Assembly (NCBI GenBank): GCA_030950765.1
Contig: JAUZQX010000159.1
Coordinates: 1-10,623 of the forward strand
Reading direction: 5' to 3'
DNA length: 10,623 nucleotides
Origin: Ghiorsea sp.
Lineage (GTDB): Bacteria > Pseudomonadota > Zetaproteobacteria > Mariprofundales > Mariprofundaceae
The notes under the pieces are model-generated. The model was not told the origin of the DNA. It saw only the letters and a list, made by a program, of their open reading frames with translations, and searched no databases. The position numbers and the translations under genes were made by a program. This document shows positions 1 through 6,348 of the stretch, piece by piece (positions within the stretch are counted from its first letter, which is position 1; each line of letters begins with the position of its first letter).

Positions 1-951
1 GAAATAGATATGCCTGAAATTGAGAAATTTGACCATTTGCCTAAACCTAAAGTGGAGGGTTTGACGGGTTATGTGACCATTATGGAAGGCTGCGATAAAT
101 TTTGCACATTCTGTATCGTGCCTTACACCCGTGGCGCTGAAATTTCACGCCCCCCTGAAGATATTTTAGAAGAGTGTAGGCAACTGATTGAAGCAGGAGC
201 GAAAGATATTTCGTTGCTTGGACAAAATGTGAATGCTTATCAGTGTGAGAATGCAAATGGTGAGGCAGTTGGTTTTGCGGATTTATTGCATTTGGTAGGC
301 GATTTGGAAGGCATGCAACGCTTGCGTTTCTCAACGTCTCACCCTATGGAAATGACCACGGAATTGTGCGAAGCTTTTGCTGAAATACCAACATTGATGC
401 CATACCTTCATTTACCTGTGCAATCGGGTTCGAATGAGATCCTGAAAGCCATGCACAGAGGGCACAAACGCGAAGATTATTTCAAAGCCATTGATGAGTT
501 GCGCTTATTTACACCAGATATTGCTTTGTCATCGGACTTTATCGTGGGTTTCCCAGGGGAAACCGATGAAGATTTTGAGATGACTTTAGATTTGGTTCGT
601 AAAGTAGGTTATGACTCTGCCTTTTCATTCAAATATTCACCACGTCCTGGTACACCAGCAGCCAAAGCTGAAGATGATGTGCCTGAAGATGTGAAGGATG
701 AACGTTTACAGCGTCTGTTAGCCTTGCTGCGCGAACAGTCCCGTGAACGTATGGAACAACAAGTGGGTAAAACCACGCAAGTCTTGATTGAAAGCAAAGG
801 AAAAAATGAAGGTGACTTGCAAGGACGAACACCAGATTTTCGTATTGTGCATTTGCAGGGCAACCCTAGGTTAATCGGGCAAACCATGGCTGTGAAAATT
901 ACTGCGGCCTACAATATGTCGCTAAGAGGCGAGTTAATCATTGAAAATTAA
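1..951 (+). CDS. miaB: tRNA-2-methylthio-N6-dimethylallyladenosine synthase MiaB (5' end missing)
   Basis: Radical-SAM methylthiotransferase that converts i6A37 to ms2i6A37 in tRNAs reading UNN codons. The frame is open from base 1, so the gene starts outside the window. Compared with the roughly 470-residue family, about 125 residues are missing; they hold the N-terminal MTTase domain with its own cluster cysteines. What remains starts just before the radical-SAM motif C-x3-C-x2-C (CDKFCTFC, bases 91-114) followed by VPYTRG. Further family landmarks are LLGQNVNAY, RFSTSHP, LHLPVQSGS and SSDFIVGFPGET. The C-terminal 70 or so residues form the TRAM RNA-binding domain (GRTPDFRIV, then SLRGELI). 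Similarity to E. coli MiaB is clear along the whole stretch. The last 11 bases overlap the phoH start, so the two are probably co-translated. The family assignment is secure; only the start is unknown. Confidence 0.96.
   Translation, partial: EIDMPEIEKFDHLPKPKVEGLTGYVTIMEGCDKFCTFCIVPYTRGAEISRPPEDILEECRQLIEAGAKDISLLGQNVNAYQCENANGEAVGFADLLHLVGDLEGMQRLRFSTSHPMEMTTELCEAFAEIPTLMPYLHLPVQSGSNEILKAMHRGHKREDYFKAIDELRLFTPDIALSSDFIVGFPGETDEDFEMTLDLVRKVGYDSAFSFKYSPRPGTPAAKAEDDVPEDVKDERLQRLLALLREQSRERMEQQVGKTTQVLIESKGKNEGDLQGRTPDFRIVHLQGNPRLIGQTMAVKITAAYNMSLRGELIIEN
924..933 (+). promoter_or_regulatory. Ribosome binding site for phoH, supporting a TTG start
   Basis: AAGAGGCGAG lies inside the end of miaB, about 7 bases before the TTG at 941. 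No ATG or GTG occurs nearby in the phoH frame, and the first downstream methionine would remove the whole N-terminal RNA-binding-like domain. This purine-rich site therefore decides the TTG start. Confidence 0.6.
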
Positions 952-1897
952 AGAGCCAGTTTTATTTGAATGCACAGAGCTTGATGCAGCAGCTTTGGCA
1001 TTGTTTTGCGGTTCGAATAACCAACATATTAAAAAAATTGAAACAACTTTTGATGTCATTTTGCGTGGACAAATGGGCAAGTGGTTTATTCTTGGTGAGC
1101 AAGCAGCAAGTGCAGTGTTGGCACTTGAAGAATTGAAACAACAAGTCAGTAAGGGTAAAGTAGAAAAACAAGGCGTTGAAGATATGTTGCGTGAATTTCG
1201 GAGTGGTGCAGTGGCAGAAGAAACATACGATGAAAAGGTGAACGCCATTGTGTTGGCAGCAGGGCGCAGAAACATTCAAGGCAAAACACCGAATCAGCGC
1301 AAGTATGTACAAACCATTGCCGACACAACATTAAGCATTGGTGTCGGGCCTGCGGGATGTGGCAAGACGTATTTGGCAGTGGCACATGCGGTAGTCGCCC
1401 TGCAAACACATCAGGTTGAGAAAATTATTTTAACCCGTCCTGCAGTAGAAGCAGGCGAAAATTTAGGTTTTCTACCCGGTGATTTACAGCAAAAAGTTGA
1501 CCCGTATTTACGCCCACTTTTTGATGCGTTGTCCGATATGATTGGAACTGAAAAAATGACAGCCTTGATGGAGCAAGGGGTGATTGAAATCGCACCCCTG
1601 GCATATATGCGTGGGCGTACACTCAACGATGCGTTTGTTATTCTTGATGAAGCACAAAATACAACCAAAGCACAAATGAAAATGTTTTTAACGCGCCTTG
1701 GTTTCGGCTCGAAAATGGTGGTCACGGGTGATGTGACTCAAGTGGATTTGCCTCGTGAACAAGACAGTGGTTTGTTGCAAGTATTAACTGTATTGGCTGG
1801 TGTGAAAGATATTGGTATTTGCCGCTTGAGTGCTGAAGATGTGGTTAGGCACCGCTTGGTGGAAAGTATTGTCCATGCTTATGATAAACATGATTGA
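941..1897 (+). CDS. ybeZ: PhoH-like ATPase (YbeZ)
   Basis: PhoH-family P-loop NTPase, 318 residues, the usual size for the proteobacterial YbeZ type. Walker A is GPAGCGKT (residues 136-143). It is followed by the family motif TRPAVEAGENLGFLPGDL (165-182) and by Walker B with VILDEAQN (233-240). The segment VVTGDVTQVDLP (260-271) is also typical. The first 60 or so residues match the KH-like N-terminal region seen in this subfamily. Family knowledge: YbeZ works with the endoribonuclease YbeY in rRNA maturation and ribosome quality control, and an RNA-linked ATPase or helicase role is proposed. The next gene here is ybeY, which fits. The start is a TTG overlapping the last 11 bases of miaB, chosen for its ribosome binding site and for keeping the N-terminal domain. 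Cytoplasmic. The exact RNA substrate cannot be told from sequence. Confidence 0.94.
   Translation: MKIKEPVLFECTELDAAALALFCGSNNQHIKKIETTFDVILRGQMGKWFILGEQAASAVLALEELKQQVSKGKVEKQGVEDMLREFRSGAVAEETYDEKVNAIVLAAGRRNIQGKTPNQRKYVQTIADTTLSIGVGPAGCGKTYLAVAHAVVALQTHQVEKIILTRPAVEAGENLGFLPGDLQQKVDPYLRPLFDALSDMIGTEKMTALMEQGVIEIAPLAYMRGRTLNDAFVILDEAQNTTKAQMKMFLTRLGFGSKMVVTGDVTQVDLPREQDSGLLQVLTVLAGVKDIGICRLSAEDVVRHRLVESIVHAYDKHD
1861..1866 (+). promoter_or_regulatory. Ribosome binding site for ybeY
   Basis: GGAAAG inside the end of phoH lies 8 bases before the ATG at 1875. Two later in-frame ATGs (1881 and 1890) are progressively too far from it, so it favours the 1875 start, although family length would also suit 1890. 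Confidence 0.45.
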
Positions 1898-2363
1898 TAT
1901 TGTGCTTGATGATGGTGTTTCAATGCTCGTTACACAAAAAAACATTGAAAATACGGTAAAAACAAGCTGTTTTGAGGCAAAAGGTATTAAAGAACCATCA
2001 TTATGCATTCGTTTTGCTAGTAATGAAGCAGTGCAACAACTGAATGCTGAGTGGCGAAATAAAGATAAAGTGACCGATGTATTGTCTTTTCCCATGCAAG
2101 ATTTGGATGAGTTGGATGTAGATGAATCGCTTGGCGACATGATTTTAGCAACACCTTTTGTACAAGAAGAAGCCAAACGTCTAAACTTATCTGTAGAGGC
2201 ACATAGTATGCATTTAATTGCCCATGCTACGCTACATTTATTGGGTTATGACCATATCAATGACGATGAGGCTGAAATCATGCAGCGGCTAGAGAATCAA
2301 GTGATGTCCAAGCTTGGTTTGCATCAGCCATACCCTGAATTTTCCGATGAGGTACACTTATGA
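1875..2363 (+). CDS. ybeY: Endoribonuclease YbeY (rRNA maturation factor)
   Basis: UPF0054 zinc-dependent single-strand endoribonuclease acting in 16S rRNA 3'-end maturation and 70S ribosome quality control, in the cytoplasm. The diagnostic metal site H-x3-H-x5-H is complete in HATLHLLGYDH (H117, H121, H127 from the 1875 start), followed by the typical acidic DDEAEIM. The conserved arginine and the VLSFP segment (R61, residues 69-73) are also present. From 1875 the protein has 162 residues. Starts at 1881 or 1890 would give 160 or 157, nearer to the 155 of E. coli, so the start is uncertain by five residues. Every candidate start overlaps the end of phoH. The stop overlaps the corC start as ATGA, implying translational coupling. 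Confidence 0.95.
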   Translation: MLMINMIDIVLDDGVSMLVTQKNIENTVKTSCFEAKGIKEPSLCIRFASNEAVQQLNAEWRNKDKVTDVLSFPMQDLDELDVDESLGDMILATPFVQEEAKRLNLSVEAHSMHLIAHATLHLLGYDHINDDEAEIMQRLENQVMSKLGLHQPYPEFSDEVHL

Positions 2364-3166
2364 GCCAATGGCGTTGTAAATTGCGCAAAAGAATGCTGGA
2401 TTGGCTTCGCCCGGGTGAAACAGAAGAAGAATTGCTCAGTATTGTACAACGCGCCGAATTTATTCGTTCGGATGAACAACGAAGGATGTTGATTCAAGCG
2501 GTTGAATTCCATGATACACGCGTGCGTGAAATCATGACACCACGTTCCCATTTGCACACCATCGATTTATCGATTTCAGCGGCAGCTTTAGAAAAAGAAA
2601 TCATGAATGCCAAAGTGACCCGTTTACCTGTGACGGATGGTGATTTGGATAAAGTGGTTGGAGTTGTTTACCTTTGGGACTTGTTTACGGCGCGCATCAA
2701 GAATCAAACCATTGTGCTGTCTGATATGCTTAGACCTTGCCCCAAAATATCTGAGTTGCAACGCGTTGCGGGTTTATTATCTGAAATGCGAGAAGGCAGT
2801 CATATTGCTATTGTCCAAGATGAATTTGGTGGCACGGCAGGTTTGGTGACATTGTCTGATTTATTGGAAGAAATTGTCGGTTCGATTGATGAAGATACCC
2901 AAGAAGATGATGCAGGTATTATACGCCATAAGGATGGTGATTTTGAAGTGTTGGCGCGAGTACATATTGAAGAACTTGCCGAAGCTTTGAATATTGATAT
3001 TGCAGAGGGAGACTATGACACTGTAGCGGGCTTGATCACCAGTGAACTTGGACGCATCCCCGTTGTTAAAGAACGGGTACAGATTGCGGGGCTTAATATG
3101 TTGATTGTTGAAGCAGACCCAAGACGAGTGATACGCGTTCGTATTTGCCCACAAGAAAAAGGCTGA
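2360..3166 (+). CDS. corC: CorC/HlyC-type CBS-domain protein
   Basis: Soluble CBS-pair protein of the CorC class, 268 residues, without the DUF21 membrane domain found in larger HlyC/CNNM relatives. After a charged N-terminal helix region, the first CBS domain spans about 55-112 (starting VREIMTPRSHLHTI). The second spans about 121-175 (with AIVQDEFGGTAGLVTLSDLLEEIVG). The CorC_HlyC transporter-associated domain spans about 190-265 (ending in a VIRVRI strand). In enterobacteria CorC has been linked to Mg2+/Co2+ efflux with CorA and binds adenine nucleotides; the biochemical role remains debated. The ATG overlaps the ybeY stop as ATGA. The conserved ybeZ-ybeY-corC order supports the assignment. 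The lnt gene that usually follows is not here. Confidence 0.92.
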   Translation: MSQWRCKLRKRMLDWLRPGETEEELLSIVQRAEFIRSDEQRRMLIQAVEFHDTRVREIMTPRSHLHTIDLSISAAALEKEIMNAKVTRLPVTDGDLDKVVGVVYLWDLFTARIKNQTIVLSDMLRPCPKISELQRVAGLLSEMREGSHIAIVQDEFGGTAGLVTLSDLLEEIVGSIDEDTQEDDAGIIRHKDGDFEVLARVHIEELAEALNIDIAEGDYDTVAGLITSELGRIPVVKERVQIAGLNMLIVEADPRRVIRVRICPQEKG

Positions 3167-3873
3167 TGGATGCGCTAGAAACGGTTACCACGATTATGGC
3201 AGCTTGGCTGCTTTTGGTGGCTGTTGGTTATTGGGCACATCGGCAAGAATTGGGTTTAACCCGAGAGATACTTATTGCTTCGGTTCGTGCACCGTTGCAA
3301 TTATTATTGCTGGCGTTTGTATTGCATTGGTTGTTTGAAATTCAATCGCACTGGGCACAAGCAGGTATTATTTTAGGATTTTGTATTCTAGCGGGTTATA
3401 CCTCAGCAGCTTATCACCATCGGTTTACCCATGCCTGGGTTGCTTCGAGTTTTGGGCTTGCTGTGGCGTGTTTGGTCACATTGCCATGGCTTGTTTTTGT
3501 GCAAGCATTTGAAGATAATGCACGGACTTTAATTCCTTTGGGCAGTATGGTTGCAGCCAATGGTATGAATGCTATCGCTATCATGTTTGAACGTTTAAAA
3601 CCTGTGGAAGGTATCACGGCAGCCAGAGTCAAAGAAGGTTTAAGAACCGCAATGATTTCACCAGTTAATACCCTCAAAGTGGTGGGTTTGGTACACATGC
3701 CGGGTATTTTTGTTGGCATGATCTTGGCTGGAAGTACAGTGTTTGCTGCGGCATCAGCGCAGCTGGTCGTATTGTATATGATTGTTGCTTCTAGCTTTAC
3801 AGCTTGCGTGGTTAGCTTTTTAATGATGAAATATTTGCATCAAGGGGTTATAGAAGTTAAAAATGAACAATAA
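3166..3873 (+). CDS. FetB-like (UPF0014) ABC transporter permease
   Basis: Multi-spanning inner-membrane protein of the UPF0014 family (E. coli FetB/YbbM, the permease of a putative iron exporter). It is 235 residues, slightly shorter than E. coli FetB (about 259). Family signatures are RAPLQLLLLAFVL (41-53), IPLGSMVAANGMNAIAIMFERL (123-144), GLRTAMISPVNTLKVVGLVHMPG (158-180) and GMILAG (184-189). Hydrophobic segments lie near 8-25, 42-59, 66-82, 92-113, 121-141, 181-200 and 200-222. The ATG shares its A with the corC stop (TGATG) and follows AAGAAAAAGG; an in-frame TTG at 3145 is less likely. Its last 11 bases overlap purN. The usual ATPase partner (FetA) is not in the window, so it may be encoded elsewhere. 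The substrate is unknown; iron is only an inference from E. coli. Confidence 0.87.
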   Translation: MDALETVTTIMAAWLLLVAVGYWAHRQELGLTREILIASVRAPLQLLLLAFVLHWLFEIQSHWAQAGIILGFCILAGYTSAAYHHRFTHAWVASSFGLAVACLVTLPWLVFVQAFEDNARTLIPLGSMVAANGMNAIAIMFERLKPVEGITAARVKEGLRTAMISPVNTLKVVGLVHMPGIFVGMILAGSTVFAAASAQLVVLYMIVASSFTACVVSFLMMKYLHQGVIEVKNEQ

Positions 3874-4438
3874 AATTGCAGTGTTAGCCTCAGGTAAAGG
3901 AAGTAATTTAAAGGCAATCTTAGAGGCTATTGAGCACGGTGATTGTTGTGCAAAAGTTGAAGTTGTGATTTGTAATAAAGCGGATGCTGGTGCTTTGCAA
4001 ATTGCTAAAAAGGCTGGGGTTCCCCATGTTTATTTTATCAACCCGAAAGATTATACAGGGCGCGAGGCATTTGATGCGGCATGCAGCCAAGTGATTCAAG
4101 ATGCGGATTGTAAGCTGATTGTACTGGCGGGTTATATGCGCATTTTATCTGAAAGTTTTATTCAGACCTTTCCACAACAAATTATTAATATTCACCCTTC
4201 GCTGCTCCCATCCTTTATTGGGGCGGATGCTGTGGGTGATGCGCTGCGTTATGGGGTAAAGGTTTCAGGCTGCACGGTGCACCTTGTCACAAAAGAACTA
4301 GACAGCGGACCTATACTTGCTCAATCTTGTGTGCCTGTGTTAAGTGAAGATGACTATGCTTCATTGCATGGTCGGATCCAAGAAAAAGAATATGAGATTT
4401 ATCCTGATGTGATTGATAAACTTATAAAAGATAGTTGA
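3863..4438 (+). CDS. purN: Phosphoribosylglycinamide formyltransferase PurN
   Basis: Folate-dependent GAR transformylase of purine synthesis: GAR plus 10-formyl-THF gives formyl-GAR and THF. It has 191 residues, within the family range. The phosphate-binding loop near the N-terminus reads ASGKGSNL (9-16). The catalytic triad is intact: N109 and H111 in NIHPSLLPSF, and D147 in ELDSGP. Nearby stand LAGYMRIL (88-95) and GVKVSGCTVH (131-140). The region after SLLP (SFIGADAVGDAL) differs from the enterobacterial PGLHTHRQAL pattern, but the catalytic residues are all kept. PurN often follows purM. Here it sits inside the miaB operon, its start overlapping the permease gene by 11 bases, with no other purine gene in view. 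A weak AGAAG precedes the ATG. Confidence 0.95.
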   Translation: MNNKIAVLASGKGSNLKAILEAIEHGDCCAKVEVVICNKADAGALQIAKKAGVPHVYFINPKDYTGREAFDAACSQVIQDADCKLIVLAGYMRILSESFIQTFPQQIINIHPSLLPSFIGADAVGDALRYGVKVSGCTVHLVTKELDSGPILAQSCVPVLSEDDYASLHGRIQEKEYEIYPDVIDKLIKDS

Positions 4439-4446
4439 GGGGAGAG
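4437..4446 (+). promoter_or_regulatory. Strong ribosome binding site for the secreted protein gene
   Basis: GAGGGGAGAG-type site overlapping the purN stop, about 5 bases before the ATG at 4450. It decides this ATG over an in-frame TTG at 4435 and places the hydrophobic signal sequence directly at the N-terminus. Confidence 0.6.
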
Positions 4447-4449
4447 AAA

Positions 4450-4956
4450 ATGTTAAAATATGTATTAGGATTGATGTTGCTATTACCACACTTGGCGACG
4501 GCAGGCGAGGTGCGCAATGTGAATTTTGCCGCATTTCAAAAAGTAGATAAAAACTTTGAATACGAAGCTGTGGTTGAAGGGCAATTTAGTGACTTTATTG
4601 CTGCAATGAAAGGTTCACAAATTTTAGCCTTGGCACACACTGCAGGTGCGATTGATGGTGATGTGATTACATTGCAGACCAGTGTGTTGCGTGATGAGTC
4701 AGGCGACCTTGGTGATTTTGGTGTAGATTGTCAGCTGAGCTATAAAGATGAGAGTAGCAAAGAAGATACATCGTTTTTATTGGGTGGTCTTTGTAAAATT
4801 ATTAAAGTAGGGCGTGGTGAAAACTTACGCAAAACATTATTTATTCCGCACACCAATATCCCAGATACCTCACAAGGTTTTGAAGGTTGGTTTATGTTAG
4901 ATGAAGATGAAAAGACTGGCATTGCTTTTTATGCCAATGTGAGCGCTGAGCACTGA
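4450..4956 (+). CDS. Secreted protein of unknown function
   Basis: I do not recognise this 168-residue protein. It has a clear Sec signal peptide: M-L-K, a hydrophobic core at 4-15, then LATA|GE, giving likely signal peptidase I cleavage after A18. There is no lipobox cysteine, so a periplasmic or extracellular soluble protein is expected. The mature part is acidic and without further membrane segments. It has two cysteines, C94 (VDCQLSY) and C115 (GLCKII), spaced to form a single disulfide. The pattern of alternating polar and hydrophobic residues suggests a mainly beta fold; this is inference. It starts 11 bases after purN behind a strong ribosome binding site and is the last gene before the operon terminator, so it is probably cotranscribed with the genes upstream. 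Those neighbours give no clear hint of its job. Confidence 0.8.
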   Translation: MLKYVLGLMLLLPHLATAGEVRNVNFAAFQKVDKNFEYEAVVEGQFSDFIAAMKGSQILALAHTAGAIDGDVITLQTSVLRDESGDLGDFGVDCQLSYKDESSKEDTSFLLGGLCKIIKVGRGENLRKTLFIPHTNIPDTSQGFEGWFMLDEDEKTGIAFYANVSAEH

Positions 4957-4983
4957 TTTTTAGCGTATCATATCGTTTGTGAG

Positions 4984-5013
4984 AAGGTCTAAGCGAAAGC
5001 TTAGGCCTTTTTT
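4984..5013 (+). terminator. Rho-independent terminator of the miaB-purN operon
   Basis: An 11-bp stem (AAGGTCTAAGC at 4984-4994 pairing with GCTTAGGCCTT at 4999-5009, one G-U pair) closes on a GAAA tetraloop, a GNRA type. The sequence runs into T at 5008-5013. It lies 27 bases after the last + strand gene and 6 bases beyond the mnmE stop on the other strand. On the - strand the base run after the stem is CTCACAA and not T-rich, so it should act mainly on + strand transcripts, though the hairpin could also protect the 3' end of the mnmE message. Confidence 0.88.
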
Positions 5014-5019
5014 ATGCTG

Positions 5020-6348
5020 TTATTTTCCGATACAGAATTCAGAGAAGACTTTGTCAAGAATAAACTCGACATCGCCAATACCCAGAATTTCACCCAAAGC
5101 AGACCATGCTCTACGCCACTCCATTGCTGTTAAATCAATCATTTCTTCGCGCCCAAGCATCGTTAGCCCGGCTTGAATATGGGCGAGTGATGTTTCAAGT
5201 GCAGTACGATGGCGTGATGATGTGACCATGGCGGCTTCATCAGCCAAATCTACGTCACCAAGTTGTTTTGCCATGTATGCAATCAGTGTGTCCAAACCTT
5301 GTTCTTGTTTGATGGATATAGGTAAGAAGCCATTTGCTTCAAAATCATTGGTTTTATCAACCTTATTCATGATTTTAAGGTGGATATTAAGATTTTCAAA
5401 GTGTGTTTCAGGTTTCCATGTTTCAGGGCGGGTGGCATCAGCAATAAAAATCACCAAATCCGCTGTTTCAGCAGCTTGTTTGGCGCGTTTTACACCTTCT
5501 TGTTCAACAATATCATCGGTATTGCGCAACCCTGCGGTATCGGTGAGGCGGATAGGGATACCATTGACTTCAAAGTCTACTTCTAAGGTGTCGCGGGTCG
5601 TACCTGCAATATCGGTGACAATGGCTCTGTCGCGCCCAGAGAGTACGTTTAATAGGCTAGACTTACCCACATTAGGTTCACCAATGATGGCAACGGTTGC
5701 GCCTTCAAATAGACGTTCGCCAAGTTTACTGTTGAGTTGGTTTTGGATAGGGGCTACCAGTTCATTTTCAACACGTTCCCGTAGTTGACCATAAAAGAGC
5801 TCTGGCACTTCATCTTCGGGAAAATCTAAGCATGCTTCCACATGGGCAACAACAGATGTTAAATCATCCATGTATTGTGATATGCGCCGACCAAATGCAC
5901 CATCCAATTGTTTTTGGGCTTGTTTGGCAGCTCTGAGTGTTGCCGCATCAATACATGCCACTACAGCTTCAGCTTGTGATAAATCAATCTTGCCATGTTC
6001 CACAGCTCTGCGGGTAAACTCACCAGCTTCAGCGGGGCGGCACCCCAGTTCTAAAGTACGCTCAAACAAAGCTTTAAGCAGCATAGGGCTACCATGGCCT
6101 TGAAGTTCCACCGTGTCTTCACCTGTATAGGAGTTAGCGCCTGCAAAGTAGATGGTTAAACCGTGGTCAATGGTCTCATCTTGGGCATCATACCAGTGAT
6201 GGAAATGGGCAAAGCGAGGGGTAAAAGGTGTGTCACGCTGACAAAGTTTTAAAGCAATACTGGCTGCTTGAGAACCCGATATTCGAATAATACCAATGCC
6301 ACCCCGACCTTGGGGGGTGGCAATGGCTGAAATAGTATCAGTCAACAT
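5020..6348 (-). CDS. mnmE: tRNA uridine-5-carboxymethylaminomethyl modification GTPase MnmE
   Basis: K+-activated GTPase which, with MnmG, builds (c)mnm5U34 at the wobble position of certain tRNAs. It has 442 residues (E. coli 454). The N-terminal folate-binding, dimerisation domain starts with DTISAIATPQGRGGIGIIRISG and includes YTGEDTVELQGHG (74-86) and EAGEFTRRAVEHGKIDL (107-123). The G domain, inserted in the helical domain, shows G1 GEPNVGKS (223-230), a switch region DIAGTTRD (246-253), G3 DTAG (270-273) and G4 NKVD (328-331). The C-terminus ends in the catalytic CIGK (439-442). All key motifs are intact. The ATG overlaps the end of yidC by 11 bases. It is the last gene of the rpmH operon; mnmG does not follow, and the next gene is convergent. 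Confidence 0.97.
   Translation of the reverse strand: MLTDTISAIATPQGRGGIGIIRISGSQAASIALKLCQRDTPFTPRFAHFHHWYDAQDETIDHGLTIYFAGANSYTGEDTVELQGHGSPMLLKALFERTLELGCRPAEAGEFTRRAVEHGKIDLSQAEAVVACIDAATLRAAKQAQKQLDGAFGRRISQYMDDLTSVVAHVEACLDFPEDEVPELFYGQLRERVENELVAPIQNQLNSKLGERLFEGATVAIIGEPNVGKSSLLNVLSGRDRAIVTDIAGTTRDTLEVDFEVNGIPIRLTDTAGLRNTDDIVEQEGVKRAKQAAETADLVIFIADATRPETWKPETHFENLNIHLKIMNKVDKTNDFEANGFLPISIKQEQGLDTLIAYMAKQLGDVDLADEAAMVTSSRHRTALETSLAHIQAGLTMLGREEMIDLTAMEWRRAWSALGEILGIGDVEFILDKVFSEFCIGK

Noticed and set aside
1830..1874. Upstream extension of ybeY to a TTG at 1830
   Set aside because: It would lengthen the overlap with phoH and add 15 residues not found in the family; the ribosome binding site at 1861-1866 supports 1875.
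5222..5788. 188-codon open frame on the + strand antisense to mnmE
   Set aside because: It is a shadow of the mnmE coding sequence: Ser/Arg-rich, no recognisable domain, no ribosome binding site, and mnmE is intact on the other strand.
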